A stretch of DNA of 32,802 nucleotides from assembly GCA_036734105.1 (NCBI GenBank), contig DAIMZH010000036.1, positions 1 through 32,802 on the forward strand, in the 5' to 3' direction. The DNA is from Azoarcus_F sp036734105 (lineage in GTDB: Bacteria > Pseudomonadota > Gammaproteobacteria > Burkholderiales > Rhodocyclaceae). This document shows, in pieces, positions 6,153 through 14,531 of this stretch; within the stretch, counting starts at the first letter, position 1, and each line of letters starts with the position of its first letter. A program made the position numbers and the translations under genes. The notes below the pieces were generated by a model. That model searched no databases and was not told where the DNA came from. It worked only from the letters and a program-made list of their open reading frames with translations.

Positions 6153-7469
6153 TTACTCTAGACTAGTCTGCCACATGGCGGCCCTTCCAAGCAATTCGAT
6201 GTTGTGGTTTTGCAACATGGTTTTGCCGTTTTTAACACGTAATTGGCCGTTAACCCAAGTGTGGGTGACGGCATCCCGGCCAATAACGTAGACGAGATGC
6301 GAGATGGGATCGTAGCAAGGTTGGTGTTGCAGTTCTTTTACGGAGATGCTGCACAGGTCGGCCTGCTTGCCAGCTTCGATCGAACCGATAATATGGTCCA
6401 GTCCCAGGGCGCGCGCGCCGTCCAGTGTTGCCATGCGAAGCGCGGTGTGCGCTGGTATGGCGGTCGGGTTTTGTGTGGATACCTTGGCGAGCAGTGCGGT
6501 CAGGCGCATTTCTTCTAAGACGTCCAGACGGTTATTACTAGCTGCGCCATCCGTCCCGAGGCCGACTGTTATGCCGTGGTCCAGGCACGCGGCGATTGGC
6601 GCAATGCCGCTGGCGAGTTTCATGTTGGATCCAGGGCAGTGCGCGATGGAGCAGCCGTGGTGGGCGAGCAGGGCGATTTCATCTTCATTAAGGTGAACGG
6701 AATGCACCGAGATGAAGCCTGGGCCAAGCAAGCCGAGACGCTCGAGACGAGTGAGAGGGCGGCAGCCATGTTGAGCTACTGACTCGTCTATCTCGTGCGC
6801 TGTTTCGTGGACATGCATGTGAATGGGGATGTCCAGTTCGGCAGCTAATGACGCTACGCGTTGCAGCGAGTCGTCGGAGACGGTGTAAGGAGCATGTGGG
6901 GCAAGCGCAAAACTGATGAGCGGGTGCTTGTGCCAGTTGTCGCGAGCTTTCAATCCCTTCTGGAAGTACTCGTCTGCATTGCTGGCGTAGGGGGTGGGAA
7001 ATTCCAGTACCGCGATGCCGACGACAGCGCGCATGCCGGCATCGGCAAACGCCTGTGCTGCGGCGTCGGGGTAAAAATACATCTCGTTACAGGTTGTAAT
7101 GCCGCCGCGCAACATTTCAGCCGCTGCGAGCAGCGTGCCATCTCTTACGAAGGCCTCGGAGACGTGCTTGGCCTCGGTTGGCCAGATGGCTTCTTGCAAC
7201 CATTGCATGAGTGGCAGATCGTCTGCCATTCCGCGCATCAAGGCCATTGCGGCGTGCGTGTGGAGGTTGATCAGACCGGGGATCAGAATTTCTCCCGGGA
7301 GACAAAGGGTTTCGCGGGGTGAGAATCGCAGGGTGGCTTCTGTGTTCGGACCCACTGCGATGATTGTGCCGTCTCTAACGGCAACCGAGTGATGATTCAA
7401 TACGGTCTTCTCCGGTTGGACCGGCACGATCCATTCGGGGCAGATGAGGAGGTCGATGGATTCTGTCAT
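6153..7469 (-). CDS. mtaD: TRZ/ATZ amidohydrolase, MTA/SAH deaminase type
   Basis: A 438-residue metal-dependent amidohydrolase, probably 5'-methylthioadenosine/S-adenosylhomocysteine deaminase, which yields inosyl products. The barrel ligands are visible: His70 and His72 in NLHTHAAM, His219 with Glu222 in HMHVHETAHE, His256/His259 in SVHSVHL, and Asp307 in GLGTDGAASNN. The N- and C-terminal composite beta-sandwich segments are present. In pseudomonads the orthologous gene lies between mtnA and ubiG beside gyrA. mtnA is absent here, so a methionine-salvage role is not supported by neighbours and the exact substrate is uncertain. Older annotations call this family chlorohydrolase. The start has AGGAC upstream, and the gene is divergent from gyrA. 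Confidence 0.87.
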   Translation of the reverse strand: MTESIDLLICPEWIVPVQPEKTVLNHHSVAVRDGTIIAVGPNTEATLRFSPRETLCLPGEILIPGLINLHTHAAMALMRGMADDLPLMQWLQEAIWPTEAKHVSEAFVRDGTLLAAAEMLRGGITTCNEMYFYPDAAAQAFADAGMRAVVGIAVLEFPTPYASNADEYFQKGLKARDNWHKHPLISFALAPHAPYTVSDDSLQRVASLAAELDIPIHMHVHETAHEIDESVAQHGCRPLTRLERLGLLGPGFISVHSVHLNEDEIALLAHHGCSIAHCPGSNMKLASGIAPIAACLDHGITVGLGTDGAASNNRLDVLEEMRLTALLAKVSTQNPTAIPAHTALRMATLDGARALGLDHIIGSIEAGKQADLCSISVKELQHQPCYDPISHLVYVIGRDAVTHTWVNGQLRVKNGKTMLQNHNIELLGRAAMWQTSLE

Positions 7470-7592
7470 CGTTGTGTCCTGTCGGGCGTTAGCTTGACAG
7501 ATTGGAGCACATGACTGGCGGCTTGCACAGCCCGCACTGTTGTGCCCCGACCTGCATTGCGTGTGCTTGGCTGATGCGAACGACAGGCGTGC

Positions 7593-7598
7593 TAAAAT
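7593..7598 (+). promoter_or_regulatory. Candidate -10 box of gyrA
   Basis: TAAAAT lies 39 bases before the preferred gyrA start. The -35 is poor (CTGATG at 16 bases, or TTGGCT at 20). A start of transcription near 7605 would leave only about 12 nt before the upstream ATG at 7617, which supports the ATG at 7638. Confidence 0.4.
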
Positions 7599-7637
7599 GT
7601 CACGTTTTGTTCAAGCATGGCCCAGGCCAGAAGCCAG

Positions 7638-10250
7638 ATGACCCAGTTCGCGAAGGAAACCCTGCCGATCAGCCTCGAAGAGGAGATGCGGCACTCTTAT
7701 CTGGATTACGCGATGAGCGTGATTGTTGGTCGTGCGCTGCCAGATGCGCGGGACGGTCTCAAACCGGTGCATAGGCGAGTGTTGTTTGCCATGCACGAGT
7801 TGTCGAACGATTGGAACAAGGCATACAAGAAATCTGCCCGTATCGTCGGTGACGTGATTGGTAAGTACCATCCCCATGGTGATTCCGCGGTGTACGACAC
7901 CATCGTGCGAATGGCGCAGGACTTTTCCTTGCGGTACATGCTGGTGGATGGTCAGGGAAACTTTGGTTCGGTCGATGGCGACAACGCGGCGGCGATGCGT
8001 TACACCGAAATCCGGATGGCTCGTATCGGGCATGAGTTGCTGGCTGATATTGACAAGGAAACGGTCGACTTTGGCCCGAACTATGACGGTTCCGAAAAGG
8101 AGCCGCTGGTATTGCCGGCGCGCATTCCCAACCTGCTGATAAATGGCTCGTCCGGTATCGCGGTCGGCATGGCAACCAACATCCCACCGCATAACCTGGG
8201 CGAGGTGGTTGATGCCTGCCTGAGCTTGCTGGCAAACCCTGACTGCACCATCGACGAGTTGATCGAGATCGTCAAGGCGCCTGACTTTCCAACCGCCGCC
8301 CTGATTTACGGCCTTGCCGGCGTGCACGAGGGCTATCGCACAGGCCGCGGGCGTGTGGTGATGCGTGCCCGAACCCACTTCGAGAACATCGGCAAGGGCG
8401 ATCGTCAGGCCATCATCGTTGACGAATTGCCGTATCAAGTTAACAAGCGCACCTTGCTTGAGCGCATGGCTGAATTGGTCAACGAAAAGAAGATCGAGGG
8501 CATCAGCGAGATCCGCGATGAGTCCGACAAGTCCGGCATGCGGGTCGTGATTGAGCTCAAGCGCAACGAAATGCCCGAGGTGGTGCTCAACCACCTGTTC
8601 AAGCAAACCCAGTTGCAGGACACCTTTGGCATGAACATGGTGGCGCTGGTTGACGGTCGACCACGCACGCTGAATCTCAAGGAAATGCTGGAGTGCTTCC
8701 TGTCTCACCGGCGCGAGGTGGTGACCCGGCGCACTGTGTTCGAGCTGCGAAAGGCTCGCGACCGGGGGCATTTGCTTGAAGGACTCGCGGTGGCCTTGTC
8801 CAATGTCGACGAGGTGATCGCGCTGATCAAGGCGGCCCCGACGCCTGCGGATGCCAAACGCGAACTGCTTGCCCGTACCTGGCGTTCTGCTCTCGTCGAG
8901 GAGATGCTGGCGCGCGCTGAGTCCGTCAGCTACCGCCCGGAGGGATTGCTGCCGGAGTTCGGTTTGTCGGCACAGGGCTACCGTTTGTCCGAGGCACAAG
9001 CTCAGGCCATTCTGGAACTGCGTCTGCAGCGACTCACTGGGCTGGAGCAGGACAAGATTCTGGCGGAATACCGCGAAGTGATGTCATTGATCGCCGATTT
9101 GCTGGATATTCTCGCCAGACCCGAACGTATTACCGCGATCATTATTGAAGATCTCACCGCAGTGCGGAACCAGTTCGGTGACCCACGTCGATCCGAGCTG
9201 GTCATGAATACCGCCGAGATCAACATGGAGGATCTCATTGCCCCCGAGGACATGGTGGTGACCCTGTCACACGGCGGGTACTTCAAGCGTCAGCCGTTGG
9301 CGGACTACCGGGCGCAGCGACGCGGCGGCCGTGGCAAGCAGGCCACCGGCATGAAGACCGATGACTTCATCGATCGTTTGTTTGTGGCCAATACGCACGA
9401 TTACATCCTCTGCTTCTCCAGTCGTGGGCGTGTTTACTGGCTCAAGGTGTACGAAGTGCCCGAGGGTGCGCGCAACGCACGTGGCCGTCCGATAGTCAAT
9501 CTGTTCCCGCTGATCGAAGGCGAGAAAATTACTGCCGTATTGCCGGTTCAGCGCTTCGACGACGATCACTTTGTTTTCATGGCCACTACCGAGGGTACTG
9601 TCAAGAAAACATCGCTGACTGCTTTCGCCAATCCGCGCAAGGCTGGCATCATCGCGGTCAATCTCGATGATGGTGATCACCTGGTCGGGGTGGCGATTAC
9701 CGACGGAGCTTGTGATGTCATGCTGTTCTCGGATGCTGGCAAGGCGGTGCGCTTTGCGGAAAGCGATGTGCGGCCCATGGGGCGTGATGCTCGCGGTGTG
9801 AGGGGCATGAATCTTGAGGACGGCCAAAAGGTGATTGCCATGCTGGTCACCAGTGTGGATTCGCAGAGTGTGCTCACTGCGACTGAAAACGGTTACGGCA
9901 AACGCACTCCAGTCGAGGAGTACACCCGTCATGGCCGTGGCACAAAGGGGATGATCGCGATACAGAGTTCCGATCGTAATGGCAAGCTGATAGGCGCTTG
10001 TCTGGTAAGTCCTAGCGACGAGGTGATGCTGATTTCGACTGGCGGTGTGCTGATTCGCACGCCTGTTCAGCATATCCGCGAGATGGGTCGGGCGACGCAG
10101 GGTGTGACCCTGATCAATCTGGACGGGGGCACCTGGCTGGCGGGTATCGAACGCGTGGCAGAATCTGATGAGGACGATCTGGCGTGTGAGGAGCAGCCTT
10201 CCGAAACCGAGCCGGATGCCGCCGACGACAACCCGCCCCTCCCTGAGTGA
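7638..10250 (+). CDS. gyrA: DNA gyrase subunit A
   Basis: Breakage-reunion subunit of DNA gyrase, acting with GyrB (not in the window) to introduce negative supercoils. The preferred start is ATG at 7638, giving 870 residues that begin TQFAKETLPISLEEEM as in relatives. An in-frame ATG at 7617 would add seven residues, and neither start has a good ribosome site. Numbering from 7638 puts the catalytic tyrosine at 122 (RYTEIR). The quinolone-determining positions are the wild-type residues Ser83 and Asp87. The GyrA box QRRGGRG starts at residue 560, showing gyrase rather than topoisomerase IV. Six C-terminal wheel repeats follow, then an acidic tail rich in Glu and Asp. It heads the aromatic supraoperon, with serC 39 bases downstream. 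Confidence 0.97.
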   Translation: MTQFAKETLPISLEEEMRHSYLDYAMSVIVGRALPDARDGLKPVHRRVLFAMHELSNDWNKAYKKSARIVGDVIGKYHPHGDSAVYDTIVRMAQDFSLRYMLVDGQGNFGSVDGDNAAAMRYTEIRMARIGHELLADIDKETVDFGPNYDGSEKEPLVLPARIPNLLINGSSGIAVGMATNIPPHNLGEVVDACLSLLANPDCTIDELIEIVKAPDFPTAALIYGLAGVHEGYRTGRGRVVMRARTHFENIGKGDRQAIIVDELPYQVNKRTLLERMAELVNEKKIEGISEIRDESDKSGMRVVIELKRNEMPEVVLNHLFKQTQLQDTFGMNMVALVDGRPRTLNLKEMLECFLSHRREVVTRRTVFELRKARDRGHLLEGLAVALSNVDEVIALIKAAPTPADAKRELLARTWRSALVEEMLARAESVSYRPEGLLPEFGLSAQGYRLSEAQAQAILELRLQRLTGLEQDKILAEYREVMSLIADLLDILARPERITAIIIEDLTAVRNQFGDPRRSELVMNTAEINMEDLIAPEDMVVTLSHGGYFKRQPLADYRAQRRGGRGKQATGMKTDDFIDRLFVANTHDYILCFSSRGRVYWLKVYEVPEGARNARGRPIVNLFPLIEGEKITAVLPVQRFDDDHFVFMATTEGTVKKTSLTAFANPRKAGIIAVNLDDGDHLVGVAITDGACDVMLFSDAGKAVRFAESDVRPMGRDARGVRGMNLEDGQKVIAMLVTSVDSQSVLTATENGYGKRTPVEEYTRHGRGTKGMIAIQSSDRNGKLIGACLVSPSDEVMLISTGGVLIRTPVQHIREMGRATQGVTLINLDGGTWLAGIERVAESDEDDLACEEQPSETEPDAADDNPPLPE

Positions 10251-10289
10251 CCTTTAAAGTCCGTCCGCGAATTTACCGGAGTTCAAACC

Positions 10290-11390
10290 GTGAGTCGTGT
10301 TTTCAATTTCAGTGCCGGGCCTGCTGTTTTGCCCGAGTCGGTGTTGCAACGTGCAGCCGGGGAGATGCTGGACTGGCATGCGACGGGTTGTGGCGTCATG
10401 GAGATGAGTCATCGCGGTGCCGCGTTCACGTCCATTCTGGATGCGGCCGAACGTGACCTGCGTGAACTGCTCGACATCCCGAAAAACTACAAGGTGTTGT
10501 TCGTTCAGGGTGGGGCTACCCTTCAGTTTGCGCAGATTCCCATTAACCTGCTGGCAGGCAGACGTGCGCGATATCTGGTGACGGGTGCCTGGTCGCGCAA
10601 AGCCTTGCGTGAGGCTGAGCGAATGACGCAGGTAGTAGGCGGTGTGGTCGAGGAGGCGGGTTCCACCGAGAAGGACGGTTTTCTAAGCTTTCCCGCCGTC
10701 GATGAGATCACGGTTAGCCCGGATGATGCGTATCTGCACGTCTGCACCAACGAAACCATACATGGCGTCGAATGCTTTGACTTCGCTGCGCTGGCCTCGC
10801 TCGGTGTTCCAGTAGTCGCCGACATGTCGTCACACATTCTGTCGCGAGTGTTTGATGTACGTAATTTTGCGATGATCTACGCCGGTGCCCAGAAGAATGT
10901 CGGCCCCTCGGGGCTGACCCTGCTGATTGTCCGCGATGATCTGTTGGGTCACGCCTGGTCGGGCACGCCGCAGTTGCTGGATTACCGTGTGATAGCCGAC
11001 AACAACTCCATGCTCAACACGCCACCAACGTATGGCATCTACATGGCTGGACTGGTCTTTGACTGGCTCAAGACTGGTGGCGGATTATCAACCATTGAAG
11101 CCAGAAACCGTTACAAGGCGGCCTTGCTGTACGATGCTATCGATGCCAGTGATTTCTATGTCAATCGCGTTGCTCCTGACGCTCGTTCGCGCATGAATGT
11201 GCCGTTTGCCCTGCGTGATGCTGCGCTCGACAAAGTGTTTCTGGACGAGGCTGAGGCTGCCGGGCTGACCCAGCTCAAGGGACACAAATCGGTCGGTGGG
11301 ATGCGCGCTTCAATTTACAACGCCATGCCGCTTGAAGGTGTTCAGGCATTGGTGGCATTCATGAATGACTTCGCCCGCCGCAAGGCGTGA
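10290..11390 (+). CDS. serC: Phosphoserine aminotransferase SerC
   Basis: PLP enzyme that transaminates 3-phosphohydroxypyruvate to phosphoserine in serine biosynthesis and also serves in pyridoxine synthesis. It is 366 residues, the usual length. It opens with VFNFSAGPAVLP, has the HRG substrate loop at 41-43 and QGGAT at 73-77, and carries the Schiff-base lysine Lys202 in AGAQKNVGPSG. The start is GTG, supported by CGGAG at 10277-10281. It lies between gyrA and pheA, the position seen in the mixed-function supraoperon of pseudomonads and betaproteobacteria. It runs into pheA with 19 bases between stop and chosen start. Confidence 0.96.
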   Translation: MSRVFNFSAGPAVLPESVLQRAAGEMLDWHATGCGVMEMSHRGAAFTSILDAAERDLRELLDIPKNYKVLFVQGGATLQFAQIPINLLAGRRARYLVTGAWSRKALREAERMTQVVGGVVEEAGSTEKDGFLSFPAVDEITVSPDDAYLHVCTNETIHGVECFDFAALASLGVPVVADMSSHILSRVFDVRNFAMIYAGAQKNVGPSGLTLLIVRDDLLGHAWSGTPQLLDYRVIADNNSMLNTPPTYGIYMAGLVFDWLKTGGGLSTIEARNRYKAALLYDAIDASDFYVNRVAPDARSRMNVPFALRDAALDKVFLDEAEAAGLTQLKGHKSVGGMRASIYNAMPLEGVQALVAFMNDFARRKA

Positions 11391-11409
11391 GGGGTTTTTG
11401 GGGCAGAGA

Positions 11410-12474
11410 ATGAGCGACGAACTGCTGAAGTTGCGCAATAACATTGACCGGCTCGACGAGGAGATTCTCGAGCGTCTTGCCGAGCGTGCCCGCAGCGCGC
11501 ACCGCATCGGCGAAATCAAACAGGGCAACCTGTATCGTCCCGAGCGTGAAGCTCAGGTCTTGCGCCGCCTGGCCGCGCTCAATCCCGGGCCGTTGCAGGC
11601 TGATGCGGTCAAACGGATCTTTCGCGAGATCATGTCGGCGTGCCTGGCCCTTGAGCAACCGCAACGAGTCGCCTATCTCGGACCAGCAGGCACCTTCTCG
11701 GAGAGCGCTGCACGTCGTCATTTTGGTTCGGCTGCCGCATTCATCCCGATGCCAGCGATTGATGATGTGTTCCGAGCGGTTGAGGCTGGCAATGCCGACT
11801 ATGGTGTGGTGCCGGTTGAAAACTCCACCGAGGGGGTAGTCGGTGGCACGCTGGATTTGCTGCTTGCCAACCCGGCCAGAATCTGCGGTGAGGTAAAGCT
11901 GAGAATTCATCAGCAATTGATGTCTCGCGCTGACGGCATTGGTGCCGCCAAACGCTTGTATTCGCATATGCAGTCACTTTCGCAGTGCCATGAGTGGTTG
12001 AATCGCAACTTGGCCAATGTCCCGCGTATTCCTGTGGCCAGCAATGCCGAGGCAGCGCGGCTGGCGTCCGAAGATGGGGAGTCCTGCGCCATCGCGGGCG
12101 AAGCCGCAGCCGAACTCTACGGTCTTAACGTGTTGGCTGCCAATATCGAGGATGACCCAAACAACACGACGCGCTTCATTGTCATCGGTAGCCATGATGC
12201 CGGACCTTCCGGCAACGACAAGACGTCCATCGTGCTGTCTGCAGCGAACAGGCCTGGGGCAATGTACGCCTTGCTTGAGCCGCTTGCTCGTCACGGTGTC
12301 GATATGACCAAGCTGCAATCCAGGCCAGCACGAAGTGGTCTCTGGGAGTACGTCTTCTATGTGGATTTTCTGGGCCACCGGGATGACCCCAAGGTGTCTG
12401 CTGCGCTGGACGAACTCAACCAGAAGGCGGCTTTCGTCAAGGTGCTGGGCTCTTACCCGTTGGCGCTGATCTGA
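11410..12474 (+). CDS. pheA: Bifunctional chorismate mutase / prephenate dehydratase (P-protein)
   Basis: Converts chorismate to prephenate and then to phenylpyruvate on the phenylalanine branch. It has 354 residues in three domains: AroQ-type chorismate mutase at about 1-85 (LLKLRNNIDRLDEEIL), prephenate dehydratase at 86-262 with VAYLGPAGTFSE, VVPVENSTEGVVGGTLDLL and the catalytic TRF at 254-256, and a regulatory ACT domain at about 272-350 with RPGAMYALLEPLA and LQSRP for phenylalanine feedback. The ATG at 11410 was preferred over an in-frame codon at 11365. That earlier codon lies inside serC and adds 15 residues unlike the family N-terminus. Confidence 0.96.
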   Translation: MSDELLKLRNNIDRLDEEILERLAERARSAHRIGEIKQGNLYRPEREAQVLRRLAALNPGPLQADAVKRIFREIMSACLALEQPQRVAYLGPAGTFSESAARRHFGSAAAFIPMPAIDDVFRAVEAGNADYGVVPVENSTEGVVGGTLDLLLANPARICGEVKLRIHQQLMSRADGIGAAKRLYSHMQSLSQCHEWLNRNLANVPRIPVASNAEAARLASEDGESCAIAGEAAAELYGLNVLAANIEDDPNNTTRFIVIGSHDAGPSGNDKTSIVLSAANRPGAMYALLEPLARHGVDMTKLQSRPARSGLWEYVFYVDFLGHRDDPKVSAALDELNQKAAFVKVLGSYPLALI

Positions 12475-12522
12475 GCTTTTTCAGACGACACCCAGATAAC
12501 CAAAGAATACCGGAAGGAGACA

Positions 12523-13629
12523 ATGATGAGTTTGATCGACCACGCCCCATCCTATGTGCGCGCGATTTCGCCATATCAACCTGGCAAGCCGGTTTCCGAG
12601 TTGGCGCGCGAGTTTGGTTTGGCTGCGGGTGATATTGTCAAGCTGGCCTCCAACGAGAACCCCCTAGGCATGAGCAGCAGGGCGCGTGATGCGGCAGTAG
12701 CCGCTTTGGGTGACATCGCTCGCTATCCGGACGGCAATGGATACGAGCTGAAGGCTGAGATCAGTCAGCGCTTTGGTGTCAAGCTGGATCAGCTTGTCCT
12801 CGGCAACGGCTCGAATGACGTCCTTGAACTGGCTGCGCGTGCGTTTATCGGCAAGGGGCAGTCTGCGGTGTTTTCGCAATATGCCTTTGCGGTTTACCCG
12901 TTGGCTACGCTGGCGGTCGGCGGGCGTTGTATCCAGGTGCCGGCCTCGGACTATGGGCACGATCCGAAGGCCATGGCAGCAGCGATCACTGACGATACTC
13001 GTGTGGTGTTCATCGCCAACCCCAATAATCCTACCGGTACTTTTCTTCCGGGAGATCAGGTCAAGTCGCTCATCGCGTCCGTGCCTGCCGATGTGCTGGT
13101 GGTGTTGGACGAGGCCTACACGGAATATCTCTCGGACGAGCAGGCCTATGATTCGTTGGCATGGCTGAGCGAGCACCCCAACTTGTTGGTTTCACGAACC
13201 TTCTCCAAGGCCTACGGCTTGGCTGGGCTGCGTGTGGGCTACGGCGTGGGTCATCCTGATGTGATTGATCTAATGAACCGGGTGCGTCAGCCGTTCAATG
13301 TGTCCAGCGTAGCACTGGCGGCAGCGGTGGCTTCTCTTGGCGATGAAGAGTTCATCGCTCGCAGTGCTGAACTGAATCGTCGCGGTATGGCTCAGATGCA
13401 GGAGGCATTTACCAGTTTTGACCTGCAGTGGATCGAGTCATCGGCCAATTTCATTACCGTACGGGTCGGCGATGCAGCCAGCGTCAACGCCGCCTTGCTG
13501 AGGCAGGGCGTGATCGTACGGCCGATTGCAGGCTACGGTCTGCCCGAATGGTTACGTGTTTCTATCGGGCTGCCTGAAGAGAATGCGCGTTTCATTGATG
13601 CCTTGCACGCTGTGCTCGAAAAGAACTGA
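12523..13629 (+). CDS. hisC: Histidinol-phosphate / aromatic aminotransferase, HisC type
   Basis: Class I/II PLP aminotransferase of 368 residues. Motifs are LASNENPLG at 41-49, the NPNNPTG loop at 166-172, DEAY at 196-199, Schiff-base Lys229 in SRTFSKAYGLAG, and RVGYG. The domain alone fits histidinol-phosphate aminotransferase. Its position between pheA and tyrA, with no his genes nearby, matches the broad-specificity paralogue called HisHb in the pseudomonad supraoperon, which transaminates aromatic substrates. Both activities are plausible. Start ATG 12523 has an ideal AAGGAG at 12514-12519. An ATG directly after it could also serve. Confidence 0.92.
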   Translation: MMSLIDHAPSYVRAISPYQPGKPVSELAREFGLAAGDIVKLASNENPLGMSSRARDAAVAALGDIARYPDGNGYELKAEISQRFGVKLDQLVLGNGSNDVLELAARAFIGKGQSAVFSQYAFAVYPLATLAVGGRCIQVPASDYGHDPKAMAAAITDDTRVVFIANPNNPTGTFLPGDQVKSLIASVPADVLVVLDEAYTEYLSDEQAYDSLAWLSEHPNLLVSRTFSKAYGLAGLRVGYGVGHPDVIDLMNRVRQPFNVSSVALAAAVASLGDEEFIARSAELNRRGMAQMQEAFTSFDLQWIESSANFITVRVGDAASVNAALLRQGVIVRPIAGYGLPEWLRVSIGLPEENARFIDALHAVLEKN

Positions 13630-13638
13630 GTCCTAGAG

Positions 13639-14529
13639 ATGAAGCCGATTGGAAAGCTTGTGGTGTGCGGTGTAGGCCTGATTGGGGGTGCCTTTGCGAT
13701 GGCCTTGCGAAAGGTCGGCATGGTGAGGCATGTTGTTGGCATGGGACGTTCCCGGGGCTCGCTTGAGCGTGCGCTTGAGCTTGGCGTGATCGACGAGATT
13801 GCGGATGAGTGGGTGGCTGCGCTTTCAGGTGCCGACTTTGTGTTGTTGGCCACACCGGTCGGCAGCATGAGCGATCTTATGACTGCCATGGCGCCACACC
13901 TCGAAGCTCAAACGGTGGTGACTGATGCCGGCAGCACCAAAGGTGATGTCATTGAGGCGGTATATCGGCAACTCTCCAACCATCTGGGCAATGTGGTGCC
14001 CTCGCACCCCATCGCGGGTGCCGAGCGCAGTGGTGTGGAGGCGGCTTTCCCTGAACTCTACCTCGGGCGGAAGGTGGTGGTAACCCCATTGCCCGAGAAT
14101 GAGCCGAGTGCCATATTGCGGGTCCGCGAGGCTTGGGCGGCTTGCGGCGCCAGCATTCACGAAATGTCACCTGCCGAGCATGACAAAGTGTTCGCAGCCG
14201 TCAGTCATTTGCCTCATCTTCTGGCGTTTGGACTGGTTCAGGATTTTGCAGGACGCGCCAACGCCGAGCAGTTGTTTGGCTTTGCTGCCGGCGGCTTTCG
14301 GGACTTCACCCGCATTGCCGGCAGTCACCCTGAAATGTGGCGCGACATTTGCCTTGCCAACCGACAGGCCCTGCTGGCGGAGCTGGATCAATATCTCGCC
14401 CAGCTCGCCTACATGCGCGCACTATTGCTGGCCTCGGATGGCGAGCACTTGTTGCAGCTCTTCAGCGAAGCGCGGGCTGCGCGCAATGCGTGGGCCAGCC
14501 AGTTTTCTCCGTCTACCTCTGGTGAGTGA
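13639..14529 (+). CDS. tyrA: Prephenate dehydrogenase TyrA
   Basis: NAD(P)-dependent oxidative decarboxylase of prephenate (or arogenate) on the tyrosine branch, 296 residues. The Rossmann loop is GVGLIGG at 11-17, the catalytic histidine lies in SHPIAGAERSG (His123), and the AAVSHLPHLLA helix is at about 187-197. No chorismate mutase or ACT domain is attached, so it is the stand-alone TyrA form. The start is 10 bases after the hisC stop with only a weak purine site. Its TGA lies 3 bases before the chosen aroA ATG. In Pseudomonas tyrA and aroA are fused; here they are separate but adjacent. Confidence 0.94.
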   Translation: MKPIGKLVVCGVGLIGGAFAMALRKVGMVRHVVGMGRSRGSLERALELGVIDEIADEWVAALSGADFVLLATPVGSMSDLMTAMAPHLEAQTVVTDAGSTKGDVIEAVYRQLSNHLGNVVPSHPIAGAERSGVEAAFPELYLGRKVVVTPLPENEPSAILRVREAWAACGASIHEMSPAEHDKVFAAVSHLPHLLAFGLVQDFAGRANAEQLFGFAAGGFRDFTRIAGSHPEMWRDICLANRQALLAELDQYLAQLAYMRALLLASDGEHLLQLFSEARAARNAWASQFSPSTSGE

Positions 14530-14531
14530 CT

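Noticed and set aside
7611..8999. Long open frame (462 codons) on the minus strand opposite gyrA
   Set aside because: gyrA is certain on the plus strand. The antisense translation is rich in His, Gln and Arg, has no motif, and is explained by the codon bias of gyrA.
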